Shown: positions 6,953 through 13,907, counted from the first letter of the stretch. The stretch: 21,794 nucleotides of DNA from Eikenella glucosivorans (GCF_016025525.2 NZ_JACSGR010000011.1:1-21794), one strand, 5' to 3'. Numbers and translations: made by a program. The notes: generated by a model from the sequence alone, not told the origin.

Positions 6953-6982
6953 TTGGCAGCCGTTGCGGCGAAAGGTTATACT
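6953..6982 (+). promoter_or_regulatory. Sigma70-type promoter for pcnB
   Basis: TTGGCA (6953-6958) matches the -35 consensus at five of six bases. After 18 bases comes TATACT (6977-6982), five of six for -10. The predicted start near 6989 leaves a leader of about 70 bases that contains one DUS (7022-7033). Confidence 0.5.
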
Positions 6983-7021
6983 TCGCGTTTTCCGTATAAC
7001 ACAGCGCCTGCCGCACATTGC

Positions 7022-7033
7022 AGGCTACCTGAA
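7022..7033 (+). repeat. AG-eikDUS in the pcnB leader
   Basis: Exact AGGCTACCTGAA, unpaired, 24 bases before the pcnB start codon and upstream of its ribosome-binding site. Confidence 0.9.
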
Positions 7034-7057
7034 AAACAAGAATAGGGAACACGCCTT

Positions 7058-8452
7058 ATGCTCACAAAATGGCTGCGCAAAATCCTGCCCGGCAAACCGG
7101 CCGCCGCCTCACTCAAGCAGGTGCTGCCGCCGACCGAACACGGCATCAGCCCTGACGGTATCAGTTATGCGGCGGAGAAAGTGGTGTCGCGGCTGCACCA
7201 GGCCGGATTTGAGGCCTATGTGGTGGGCGGCGCCGTGCGCGATCTGCTCCTGGGCATCGAGCCGAAAGATTTCGACGTGGCCACCAACGCCCGCCCCGAG
7301 CAGGTGCGCAAAGTATTCCGCCGCAGCCGCATCATCGGGCGGCGCTTTCAGATTGTGCACGTGATGGTGGGGCAGGAAACGATCGAGGTCACCACCTTTC
7401 GCGGCGGCAAGCGCCCCGCGCGGCAAAACGAACTCGGCCGCATCATGCAGGACAACAGCTACGGCAGCATGGAGCAAGATGCCGCGCGCCGCGATTTCAC
7501 CTGCAACGCCCTCTATTACAACCCCGCCCGCCAAGAAATCACCGATTTTCACCACGGCGTGGCCGACATCCGCGCCAAGCGCCTGGTGATGATCGGCGAT
7601 GCCCGCTCGCGCTATCAGGAAGACCCGGTGCGCATGCTGCGAGCCGCCAGATTGTCTGGCAAACTCGGTTTTCAGGTAGCCCCCGACACCGCCGCGCCGA
7701 TTGCCGAATGCCTGCACCTTTTGCCCAAAGAGCCGCTCGCCCGATTGTTTGACGAAGTGATGAAGCTGCTGTTTTCCGGCGCCGCAGTAGATTGCCTGAA
7801 GCAAATGCAAACGCTGGGCATGGGCGGAGCCGCCGTACACCCGCTACTCACTTGCGCGCTGGAAAGGCTACCTGAAAACAACGGGCGCGGCATTGTTGCC
7901 CTCGCGCTGCACAGTACCGATAAGCGCCTGCGCGAAGATTTGGGCGTGTCGGTGGGCTTTGTGCTGGCGGCGGTATTATGGCCTCAGGTGCGCGAAAACT
8001 GGCAGCGCGGGCAGGCAGGCGGGCTCAAGCCCATGCCCGCGCTCAGTGCCGCCGTGGGCGATATGCGTGGCCGGATGGAAAAAGGCTGGGGCGTGCCACA
8101 GCGTTTTGCCGCCTCGATGCGCGAAATCTGGCTGCTCCAGCCGCAGTTCGAACACCGGCGCGGCGCCCGCCCCTTCCGCCTGCTGGCCCAGCCGCGCTTC
8201 CGCGCTGCCTACGATTTCCTGCTGCTGCGCGCCCAAGCCGGCGAAGCCGATCAGGCCGTGGCCGACTGGTGGACGTCTTTCCAGGAAGCCGACGAAGAGC
8301 TGCGCAAACAGATGATTCAAAGCGCCGAACAGCGCCCCGCCGCCGAAGGCGACGCCCCGGCCAAAAAACGCCGCCGCCGGCGCAAAAAGAAACCGGCTGC
8401 AGAGCAGGCAGGCGAGGTGCAGGCCATGCAGCGAGAAGGCTCGGCGGAATAG
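7058..8452 (+). CDS. pcnB: Poly(A) polymerase I
   Basis: PcnB adds 3' poly(A) tails to RNAs and so promotes their decay by exonucleases. The 464 residues fit the family. The class II nucleotidyltransferase head is clear: GGAVRD at 57-62 and the catalytic DFD (D71, D73) in PKDFDVATNA, then RRSRIIGRRFQIVHV, TTFRGGK and the RRDFTCNALYY block. EDPVRMLRAARLSGKLGF follows, as in poly(A) polymerases and CCA-adding enzymes. The strongly basic C-terminus (KKRRRRRKKKP), an RNA-binding tail, and the RRRF-type positions favour PcnB over a CCA enzyme. AGGGA about ten bases before the ATG is the ribosome-binding site. Two DUS-like sites fall inside: FQVA at about 7671-7681 (11 of 12) and RLPEN at 7865-7876 (exact). 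Confidence 0.95.
   Translation: MLTKWLRKILPGKPAAASLKQVLPPTEHGISPDGISYAAEKVVSRLHQAGFEAYVVGGAVRDLLLGIEPKDFDVATNARPEQVRKVFRRSRIIGRRFQIVHVMVGQETIEVTTFRGGKRPARQNELGRIMQDNSYGSMEQDAARRDFTCNALYYNPARQEITDFHHGVADIRAKRLVMIGDARSRYQEDPVRMLRAARLSGKLGFQVAPDTAAPIAECLHLLPKEPLARLFDEVMKLLFSGAAVDCLKQMQTLGMGGAAVHPLLTCALERLPENNGRGIVALALHSTDKRLREDLGVSVGFVLAAVLWPQVRENWQRGQAGGLKPMPALSAAVGDMRGRMEKGWGVPQRFAASMREIWLLQPQFEHRRGARPFRLLAQPRFRAAYDFLLLRAQAGEADQAVADWWTSFQEADEELRKQMIQSAEQRPAAEGDAPAKKRRRRRKKKPAAEQAGEVQAMQREGSAE
7865..7876 (+). repeat. AG-eikDUS inside pcnB
   Basis: Exact AGGCTACCTGAA encoding RLPE in the C-terminal half. A second, 11-of-12 match in reverse orientation lies at 7671-7681. Confidence 0.9.
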
Positions 8453-8459
8453 TGAGAAG

Positions 8460-8499
8460 TTTTCAGGTAGCCTGTTGAGGCAGAAAGGCTACCTGAAAA
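8460..8499 (+). terminator. Inverted DUS pair after pcnB
   Basis: A 14-bp perfect stem is formed by 8460-8473 and 8486-8499, with a 12-base loop, seven bases after the pcnB stop. Here the arms are in the opposite order to most hairpins in the window (TTTTCAGG arm first), and there is no T-run after the stem. It could be a weak terminator or an RNA-stability element that lets the small lipoprotein gene be co-transcribed. Confidence 0.5.
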
Positions 8500-8541
8500 A
8501 CGGCAACGGTTTTATCGTTGGAAAAAAGGAAAGGAAATATC

Positions 8542-8742
8542 ATGAAACACAGATTACGTTACGCCCTGCTGGCTGCCATCGCGGCAGCGGCATTAAGCGC
8601 CTGCGGCGTGAGCGCCGGAGTGGGTGTAGGCGGCAGCCGCGACAGCCATGTGGGCATGCGCGGCTCGATGGATTTGAACAGCGGCAGCAGCAGCGTCACG
8701 CCCTACGGCAAAATCGGCGTGGGCGTGGAAGCCACGCGCTGA
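8542..8742 (+). CDS. Small glycine-rich lipoprotein (66 residues)
   Basis: It starts at the ATG at 8542, preceded by AAGGAAATATC. The signal (MKHRLRYALLAAIAAAALSAC) ends in the lipobox LSAC, giving a lipidated cysteine at residue 21. The mature part is only about 46 residues, rich in glycine and serine, with alternating hydrophobic positions (VSAGVGVGG, then YGKIGVGVEATR). I do not recognise a family. Such short glycine-rich lipoproteins are common in Neisseriaceae and usually unassigned. It is followed by one of the longest hairpins in the window, so the gene or a short transcript covering it is probably expressed. An in-frame ATG at 8518 would add eight charged residues before the signal and is less likely. 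Confidence 0.7.
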   Translation: MKHRLRYALLAAIAAAALSACGVSAGVGVGGSRDSHVGMRGSMDLNSGSSSVTPYGKIGVGVEATR

Positions 8743-8800
8743 TGCAAAACATGCTGCTTCCGGGCAGCGTGTTTTGCCTGGTTTGGGCGGCATAAACTGA

Positions 8801-8868
8801 AAACAGGCTACCTGAAAAACATTGGTTTCCATGGCTGAAGCCGAAATGATTTTTCAGGTAGCCTGTTT
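8801..8868 (+). terminator. Strong 19-bp DUS hairpin after the small lipoprotein gene
   Basis: Arms 8801-8819 and 8850-8868 are perfectly complementary over 19 bases, built on an exact DUS (8805-8816) and its reverse complement (8853-8864), with a 30-base loop. The 3' arm ends in TTT. This is the longest perfect stem in the window. Confidence 0.75.
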
Positions 8869-8930
8869 GCCTGTTTGTTGCAGGCCGTGGCTGGTTTTGG
8901 GGAAAACGGGTAAAATTTGTCCAATTCGTT

Positions 8931-8936
8931 TATAAT
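8931..8936 (+). promoter_or_regulatory. Possible -10 box upstream of the FAD enzyme gene
   Basis: A perfect TATAAT sits 138 bases before the start codon, just past the 8801-8868 hairpin. No good -35 lies 16-18 bases upstream, so it is only a candidate. The rest of 8869-9073 shows nothing else I can identify. Confidence 0.35.
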
Positions 8937-9073
8937 CAAACCAGTGCTGCCGCTGTTCGGGCTGCCTGCCGGATTGGACGGGGTGGCGATGCGGGGCGCT
9001 GCAGAATATAAATAATGCCGGCCGGGGTTTCCTCAGGCTGTGGCGGAAAAATCAGTGGATATAAAGGGAAAAT

Positions 9074-10324
9074 ATGATTCAGCATTACGACGTCGTGATT
9101 ATCGGAGCCGGCCCTTCCGGGGCGGTGGCGTCCGCTTTGTTGAACAAGCGGGGATTCAATGTGTGTGTGGTGGAAAAGCAGCATTTCCCGCGCTTTGTGA
9201 TCGGCGAGAGCCTGCTGCCGCACTGCATGGAGCTGCTGCATGAAGCGGGCTTTCTGCCGGCGGTGCAGGCCGGCTTCGGCTTTCAGTATAAAAACGGTTT
9301 TGCCTTTTCGTGGGGCGAGCGCAACACCAGCTTTAAGTTTACCGATAAATTCTCGCCCGGCCCTTCCACCGCTTTTAACGTGGAGCGCGCGCGTTTCGAC
9401 AAAATCCTGATTGACGAGGCCATCAAGCAGGGCGTGACCGTGCAATTCGGCGCCACGGTAAAGGCCTTCGACAACCACGGCGATTTCGCCAAATTGGTGG
9501 TGCAGCAGGAAGGCGGCGATCCCTATGTGTTGGGCGCGCGCTTCGTGCTGGACGCCAGCGGCTACCACCGCGTGCTGCCGCGCATGATCGGTTGGGACAT
9601 CCCTTCTGATTTGCCCTTGCGCCACGTGCATTTCACCCACATCGACGACCACATCACCGACCCGGCCTTCGACCGCAACAAAAACTTGGTGTGCGTGCAC
9701 CCCGAACACCGCGACGTGTGGCTGTGGCTGATTCCCTTCTCTAACGGCCGCGCCTCCATCGGCGTGGTGGGGCTACCTGAAAAACTCGGGCTGGAAAGCT
9801 CGGCGGTGATTTTGAAGAAATTCGCCATGGAAGTGCCGCTGTTGCGCCGTATTTTGAAAAACGCCCAGTGGGAAAACGACTTCCCCTTCATCTACCTGCC
9901 CGGCTATTCGGCCAGCGTGAAATCGCTGTTTGGCCGGCATTTCGCCCTGCTCGGCAACGCGGCGGAATTCCTTGATCCGGTGTTTTCCTCCGGCGTAACC
10001 ATCGCCACCCATTCGGCCAAGCTCGCCGCCGACCTGCTCGCCCGCCAGCTGAACGGGCAACAGGTAAACTGGCAGGAAGAATTCGCCCGCCCGCTGATGT
10101 CCGGCGTGAACGTGTTCCGGCACTATGTGGAAGCTTGGTATTCCGGCACGCTGCAAGACATGATTTTCAGCAGCCAGCGCACGCCGGAAACCGACCGCAT
10201 GCTCAGCGCCGTGTTTGCCGGCTATGTGTGGGATCAGAACAACCCCTATGTGCACGACGCCCAGCTCTTCACTTCGCAGATTTGGGAGGCCGCGCCCGAG
10301 CGCGACACCGCCGAAGCCGATTAG
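9074..10324 (+). CDS. FAD-dependent oxidoreductase, flavin halogenase / geranylgeranyl reductase superfamily
   Basis: This is a 416-residue single-component flavoprotein. The Rossmann FAD motif is at 6-17 (DVVIIGAGPSGA). EKQHFPRFVIGESLLPH (35-50) and GNAAEFLDPVFSSGV (294-308) are signatures of flavin-dependent halogenases and their relatives. The tryptophan motif WxWxIP that marks many halogenases is present as W216-L-W218-L-I-P221. K73 in YKNGFAFSW sits where the catalytic lysine of PrnA-type enzymes falls by my reading (K79 there). It could therefore halogenate an aromatic or carrier-bound substrate, but relatives with these motifs also include plain oxidoreductases. No flavin reductase, peptide carrier or pathway genes are adjacent. 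GGGAAAAT provides the ribosome-binding site. An 11-of-12 DUS (9770-9781) encodes GLPEK. Confidence 0.82.
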   Translation: MIQHYDVVIIGAGPSGAVASALLNKRGFNVCVVEKQHFPRFVIGESLLPHCMELLHEAGFLPAVQAGFGFQYKNGFAFSWGERNTSFKFTDKFSPGPSTAFNVERARFDKILIDEAIKQGVTVQFGATVKAFDNHGDFAKLVVQQEGGDPYVLGARFVLDASGYHRVLPRMIGWDIPSDLPLRHVHFTHIDDHITDPAFDRNKNLVCVHPEHRDVWLWLIPFSNGRASIGVVGLPEKLGLESSAVILKKFAMEVPLLRRILKNAQWENDFPFIYLPGYSASVKSLFGRHFALLGNAAEFLDPVFSSGVTIATHSAKLAADLLARQLNGQQVNWQEEFARPLMSGVNVFRHYVEAWYSGTLQDMIFSSQRTPETDRMLSAVFAGYVWDQNNPYVHDAQLFTSQIWEAAPERDTAEAD

Positions 10325-10380
10325 CCGCCGTTTTGCGTTATAATTCGCCCGACTGCTGCTTCTGCGGAAGCCGATATTTC

Positions 10381-10506
10381 TAGCTTTGCAGAAACTCCGC
10401 CTTGCTTCGCAAGACATCGTTTTAGCTTCGCAGAAACTCCGCCTTGCTTTGCAAGACATCGTTTTAGCTTCGCAGAAACTTAGCCTTGCTTCGCAAGACA
10501 TCGTTT
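10381..10506 (+). repeat. Three tandem copies of a 42-bp repeat
   Basis: Units start at 10381, 10423 and 10465. Each reads TAGCTTYGCAGAAACT, then CCGCC or TAGCC, then the small hairpin CTTGCTTYGCAAG, then ACATCGTTT. Copies differ at only a few positions. The block lies 56 bases after the FAD enzyme stop and runs straight into a DUS hairpin. The first half of the unit is the reverse complement of a motif found in other DUS hairpin loops in this window. Confidence 0.9.
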
Positions 10507-10538
10507 TCAGGTAGCCTGCTTTAAAGGCTACCTGAAAA
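10504..10538 (+). terminator. Tight inverted DUS pair plus third DUS before trhP
   Basis: A 14-bp perfect stem (10504-10517 with 10525-10538) has only a seven-base loop. It is followed by a further exact direct DUS at 10547-10558. It probably ends transcription of the FAD enzyme gene, although no T-run follows. Confidence 0.55.
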
Positions 10539-10617
10539 TCTTTAAGAGGCTACCTGAAAAATCCTGTGAAGCACACAACCCGTTCCAACAAACCTTAAGT
10601 TCCATTCCAAGCACACC

Positions 10618-11973
10618 ATGAAATCCCCCGAACTCCTCCTCCCCGCCGGCGGCCCGGAGCGTATGCAAACCGCCTTCGACTACGGTGCCGACGCGGTTTA
10701 CGCCGGCAGCCCGCGCTACTCCCTGCGCGCCCGCAACAACGAATTCGCCAAGCTCGACGTATTGCAGGCCGGCATCGCCGAAGCCCACGCGCGCGGCAAA
10801 AAGTTCTACCTCACCGTCAACACCCTGCCGCACAACAGCAAGCTCAAAACCTTCGTGGCCGATATGGAGCCGCTGATCGCGATGAAGCCCGACGCGCTGA
10901 TTATGGCCGACCCGGGCCTGATCATGGTGGTGCGCGAACGCTGGCCGGATATGCCCGTGCACCTCTCCGTGCAGGCCAACACCACCAACTACTGGGGCGT
11001 GAAATTCTGGCAGCGCATCGGCGTGGAGCGCATTATTTTGTCGCGCGAACTCTCCATGGAAGAAATTGCCGAAATCCGCCAAGAATGCCCCGATATCGAG
11101 CTGGAAGTATTTGTGCACGGCGCACTGTGCATTGCCTATTCCGGCCGCTGCCTGCTCTCCGGCTACTTCAACCACCGCGACCCCAACCAGGGCACCTGCA
11201 CCAACTCCTGCCGCTGGGACTACAAAGTGCACGATGCCGAAATCGACGAAATGGGCGACGCCCGCCTGCTGCAAGGCTTTGATTTCAATAAAGCCCAAGC
11301 AGAAGCCAACGCCGCCTTCGAAGGCATCAACGGCCAAGTGCGCCACCCCAAAGCCAACAAAATCTTCCTGATTGAAGAAGCCAACCGCCCTGGCGAAATG
11401 ATGCCGATCATGGAAGACGAGCACGGCACCTACATCATGAATTCCAAAGACTTGCGCGCCATCGAGCAAGTGGCCAGGCTCGCCGAAATCGGCGTGGACA
11501 GCCTGAAAGTGGAAGGGCGCACCAAATCCGTGTATTACGTGGCCCGCGTGGCCCAGGCCTACCGCAAAGCCATCGATGACGCCGCGGCAGGCCGGCCGTT
11601 CGATTACAGCCTGCTGGCCGAGCTGGAAGGCTTGGCCAACCGCGGCTACACCAGCGGTTTCTTGGAACGCCACCAAACGCAAGACTACCAAAACTACCTC
11701 ACCGGCCACTCCATCGCCAAACAAAGCCAATACGTCGGCCACGTTACCGCAATCGACGCCGAAGGCTGGGCCACGGTGGAAGTGAAAAACCGCTTTGCCG
11801 TGGGCGACACGCTGGAAATCATCCACCCGCAGGGCAATCAAACCATCGTGCTGCAAGCCATGAAACGCCGGGGCGAAGCGGCGGAAGTGGCACCCGGCAA
11901 CGGCATCCAAGTGCAGATTCCCGATATGGTGGGCAAGGATAAGGCGCTGATTGCGCGGGTGTTGAACCCTTGA
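10618..11973 (+). CDS. trhP: tRNA hydroxylation protein, peptidase U32 family (TrhP/YegQ)
   Basis: This 451-residue U32-family protein matches E. coli YegQ, renamed TrhP, which is required for prephenate-dependent hydroxylation of U34 in tRNAs (ho5U, the precursor of cmo5U/mcmo5U). It starts SPELLLPAGGPERMQTAFDYGADAVYAG, the typical U32 N-terminus. The U32 signature runs from 163 to 181 (EVFVHGALCIAYSGRCLLS). Four conserved cysteines (C171, C178, C194, C198, the last two in GTCTNSCRW) form a likely iron-sulfur or metal site. YFNHRDPNQG and VEGRTKSVYYVARV are also typical of the YegQ branch, and the length fits. The C-terminal part (about 360-451) is a small beta-barrel-like segment. The ribosome-binding site is weak (AAGCACACC). 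A DUS hairpin follows the stop. Confidence 0.92.
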   Translation: MKSPELLLPAGGPERMQTAFDYGADAVYAGSPRYSLRARNNEFAKLDVLQAGIAEAHARGKKFYLTVNTLPHNSKLKTFVADMEPLIAMKPDALIMADPGLIMVVRERWPDMPVHLSVQANTTNYWGVKFWQRIGVERIILSRELSMEEIAEIRQECPDIELEVFVHGALCIAYSGRCLLSGYFNHRDPNQGTCTNSCRWDYKVHDAEIDEMGDARLLQGFDFNKAQAEANAAFEGINGQVRHPKANKIFLIEEANRPGEMMPIMEDEHGTYIMNSKDLRAIEQVARLAEIGVDSLKVEGRTKSVYYVARVAQAYRKAIDDAAAGRPFDYSLLAELEGLANRGYTSGFLERHQTQDYQNYLTGHSIAKQSQYVGHVTAIDAEGWATVEVKNRFAVGDTLEIIHPQGNQTIVLQAMKRRGEAAEVAPGNGIQVQIPDMVGKDKALIARVLNP

Positions 11974-11994
11974 TTCCGGCTGCGCCCCCAGTTG

Positions 11995-12071
11995 AGGCTA
12001 CCTGAAAAATGGTTTGCGGTAATTTTTGCAACGGCCATGGTTTCGTTGAAACACCGTTTTTCAGGTAGCCT
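11995..12071 (+). terminator. Inverted DUS pair after trhP
   Basis: A 15-bp perfect stem pairs 11995-12009 with 12057-12071 (exact DUS 11995-12006 and reverse complement 12060-12071). The 47-base loop is AT-richer than the flanks. It lies 22 bases after the trhP stop. Confidence 0.6.
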
Positions 12072-12108
12072 GTGTATCTGAATATTTCCACAAGGCGGTT
12101 GTGTAATT

Positions 12109-12438
12109 ATGCAAAAATTGCTTGATTATCATGGTGATTTGAGGCGCGGGATGGTTTTGCGCCTGCCTGGTGCGTATCCGCATGAAGAATGGGTCGATTT
12201 GATGTTGGCCGAATTTCCCGATGGCGGCAGAAGGTTCGGCTTGCTGGTTGCCACCGGCCATAAGGCGGGGCTGGTGTTGGTGAAGTTGCCGCAAGAGGCG
12301 GAATTGGCTGGTGCGGCAGGAATCAGCCGGCAGTGGGTGGTGGAGAATTGGCAGCAATGGATATATGAAACTTGCCGTGCCGACGAGGTTTGCTTGATTG
12401 AACATTACCCCGTTCCCAAGCCGATTGAGGCTACCTGA
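12109..12438 (+). CDS. Immunity protein 45 (Imm45)-like
   Basis: This 109-residue soluble protein has features I recall for the Imm45 family: a start of the form LLDYHGDLRRGMVLRLPGAYP, then WVDLMLAEFP, LVATGHKAGLVLVKLPQEA (47-64), and ISRQWVVENWQQWIY (72-86) near the C-terminus. Imm45 proteins are predicted antitoxins of polymorphic toxin systems. No toxin, VgrG, Rhs or CdiA fragment is visible in the window, so this would be an orphan. The last residues (EAT) and the stop codon are supplied by an exact DUS at 12428-12439: GAG GCT ACC TGA. The protein may thus have gained its present C-terminus when the DUS arose. The ribosome-binding site is poor. The family assignment is from memory and moderately sure. 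Confidence 0.72.
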   Translation: MQKLLDYHGDLRRGMVLRLPGAYPHEEWVDLMLAEFPDGGRRFGLLVATGHKAGLVLVKLPQEAELAGAAGISRQWVVENWQQWIYETCRADEVCLIEHYPVPKPIEAT

Positions 12439-12506
12439 AAAGTTGTTGCCGATACTGTGCCGCTTTGCAGAAACTGCGCCGTATTTTATTTTTTCAGGTA
12501 GCCTCA
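12426..12506 (+). terminator. Inverted DUS pair overlapping the Imm45-like stop codon
   Basis: A 16-bp perfect stem pairs 12426-12441 with 12491-12506. The 5' arm contains the TGA stop (12436-12438). The loop includes GCTTTGCAGAAAC (12462-12474), the same motif as in the 42-bp tandem repeat. Confidence 0.65.
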
Positions 12507-12555
12507 GGCGTGTTATCTGCTGTTATCCATCCTGCCGTTTCATCACTGCGCTTTG

Positions 12556-12599
12556 AGGCTACCTGAAAACGCAGCGCAGCGAAGTTTCTGTGAAGCTAA
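12556..12599 (+). repeat. Unpaired DUS followed by the dispersed GTTTCTG motif, upstream of sotB
   Basis: Exact DUS at 12556-12567 followed by GTTTCTGTGAAGCTAA at 12584-12599. It looks like half of the composite hairpins at 628-686 and 2321-2379, missing its right DUS arm. No convincing sotB promoter was seen in 12507-12629. Confidence 0.7.
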
Positions 12600-12629
12600 A
12601 AATCCTGCTTCACTTTCCCCGTTTTCCCC

Positions 12630-13823
12630 ATGTTTAAAATGTTCAAACAACACCCCCACGCCCACATCCTGCTCGCCTATCTGCGCGTGTTTGCGCTTTC
12701 GGTGGCGGCTTTTGTGGTATGCACCACGGAATTTATCCCCATCGCCATGCTCACCGATATCGGGCAGGGCTTCGGTATGTCGGCTTCCGACACGGGCATC
12801 ATGATTACGGTGTATGCCTGGGTGGTGTCGCTCGCTTCGCTGCCGCTGATGCTGTTGGTGGCGCGGGCGGAGCGCAGGCGGCTGTTGCTGGCGCTGTTTG
12901 CGGTGTTTGTGGCCGGGCATGCGCTCTCGGCGCTGGCGTGGAGCTTTCCCGTGCTGCTGGCTTCGCGCGTGCTGATTGCGGTAACCCATGCGCTGTTTTG
13001 GGCAATGACGGCTTCGCTGGTGATGCGTGTGGCGCCGATGGGGCGGCGGCAGCAGGCTTTGGGCTGGCTGTCGCTGGGCACTTCCATGGCCACGGTGTTG
13101 GGTTTGCCGCTGGGGCGGCTGGTGGGGCAGTGGCTGGGCTGGCGGGCCACGTTTGCGCTGATCGGCGTGCTGGCTTTGGGTGTGATGGTGCTGCTGGCGA
13201 GAATCCTGCCGCGCTTGGAAAGCCGCAATGCGGGCTCGCTCGCCAGCTTGCCGCTATTGGCGAAACGCCCGCGCCTGTTGGGGATGTATGCGATGGCGGT
13301 GCTGGCGGTGAGCGCGCATTTCACGGCGTATAGCTATATCGAGCCTTATGTGCTGGAGGTAACGCATATGCCGCCGGACACGGCCACGCTGGTGCTGCTG
13401 GTGTTCGGGCTCTCGGGCATGGCGGCGAGCTGGCTGTTTGCGCGTTTCTACCCGAAACACCCGCAGCCCACGTTGCTGCTTTCAGCTTTGCTGCTGGTGG
13501 TGTCGCTGCTGCTTCTGCGGCCTTTGGGCGGCAGCGAGGCGGCGATGTTTGCGCTGGCGCTGGCGTGGGGCATCGGCATTGCGGTGCTGAGCCTGAGTAT
13601 GATTGCGCACGTGATGCGCTATGCGCGGGATGCGACGGATGTGGCCAATGCGATTTATTCGGGCAGCTATAATGTGGGCATCGGCGGCGGGGCGCTGCTG
13701 GGCGGAGTGGTGATGCGGCATTGGGGGTTGGGCGCGCTGGGCTGGGTGGGCGCGGCTCTGGCTGTGGCGGCGCTGGCGGTGTTCGGCTGGGCGCAACTGG
13801 GATTTGCGGAAAAGCAGGATTGA
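12630..13823 (+). CDS. sotB: MFS sugar efflux transporter, SotB family
   Basis: This is a 397-residue inner-membrane protein with about 12 membrane segments, of the DHA1 branch of the major facilitator superfamily. It aligns by eye along its length with E. coli SotB (YdeA), which exports arabinose and related sugars. Matching blocks include LRVFALSVAAFVVCTTEFIP (18-37), GIMITVYAWVVSLASLPLML, ERRRLLLALFAVFVAGHALS, ASLVMRVAPMGRRQQAL, VLGLPLGRLVGQWLGWRATF, HFTAYSYIEPYV and DATDVANAIYSGSYNVGIGGGAL. The start has no strong ribosome-binding site; the ATG at 12639 is an alternative. The real substrate in this organism could differ. It converges on pflA, with a shared terminator between. Confidence 0.9.
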   Translation: MFKMFKQHPHAHILLAYLRVFALSVAAFVVCTTEFIPIAMLTDIGQGFGMSASDTGIMITVYAWVVSLASLPLMLLVARAERRRLLLALFAVFVAGHALSALAWSFPVLLASRVLIAVTHALFWAMTASLVMRVAPMGRRQQALGWLSLGTSMATVLGLPLGRLVGQWLGWRATFALIGVLALGVMVLLARILPRLESRNAGSLASLPLLAKRPRLLGMYAMAVLAVSAHFTAYSYIEPYVLEVTHMPPDTATLVLLVFGLSGMAASWLFARFYPKHPQPTLLLSALLLVVSLLLLRPLGGSEAAMFALALAWGIGIAVLSLSMIAHVMRYARDATDVANAIYSGSYNVGIGGGALLGGVVMRHWGLGALGWVGAALAVAALAVFGWAQLGFAEKQD

Positions 13824-13848
13824 GGCGGGCTGCCTAGGAGGGGAAAAG

Positions 13849-13883
13849 GCTACCTGAAAACTTTGATTGGGTTTTCAGGTAGC
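13849..13883. terminator. Bidirectional terminator between convergent sotB and pflA
   Basis: A 13-bp perfect stem (13849-13861 with 13871-13883) has a nine-base loop and T-runs on both sides (TTTT on the plus strand, CCTTTT on the minus strand). The left arm is an exact DUS (13847-13858). The right arm has lost one C (TTCAGGTAGC followed by TTTT). It serves two genes that end facing each other. Confidence 0.75.
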
Positions 13884-13907
13884 TTTTATGCTGTGCGATA
13901 CGGTGGC

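Noticed and set aside
5985..7052. Long N-terminal extension of the SUKH reading frame
   Set aside because: The sequence is Arg/Pro/His-rich out-of-frame translation of the methyltransferase and DUF3460 genes; the true start has a GAGGA site at 5984.
9773..10501. Minus-strand ORF of 242 codons starting with three 14-residue repeats (MSCEARRSFCEAKT type)
   Set aside because: The repeats come from the 42-bp tandem array, and the rest is antisense to the FAD enzyme gene, which has clear motifs. No ribosome-binding site or domain supports it.
10381..10506. Possible small CRISPR array
   Set aside because: The units are contiguous, with no unique spacers between them, and no cas genes are present.
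10528..11910. Minus-strand ORF of 460 codons opposite trhP
   Set aside because: Shadow frame; the U32 signature and four cysteines establish the plus-strand gene.
12719..13333. Plus-strand ORF of 204 codons within sotB
   Set aside because: Gly/Ala-rich alternative frame of a GC-rich membrane-protein gene with strong similarity to SotB.
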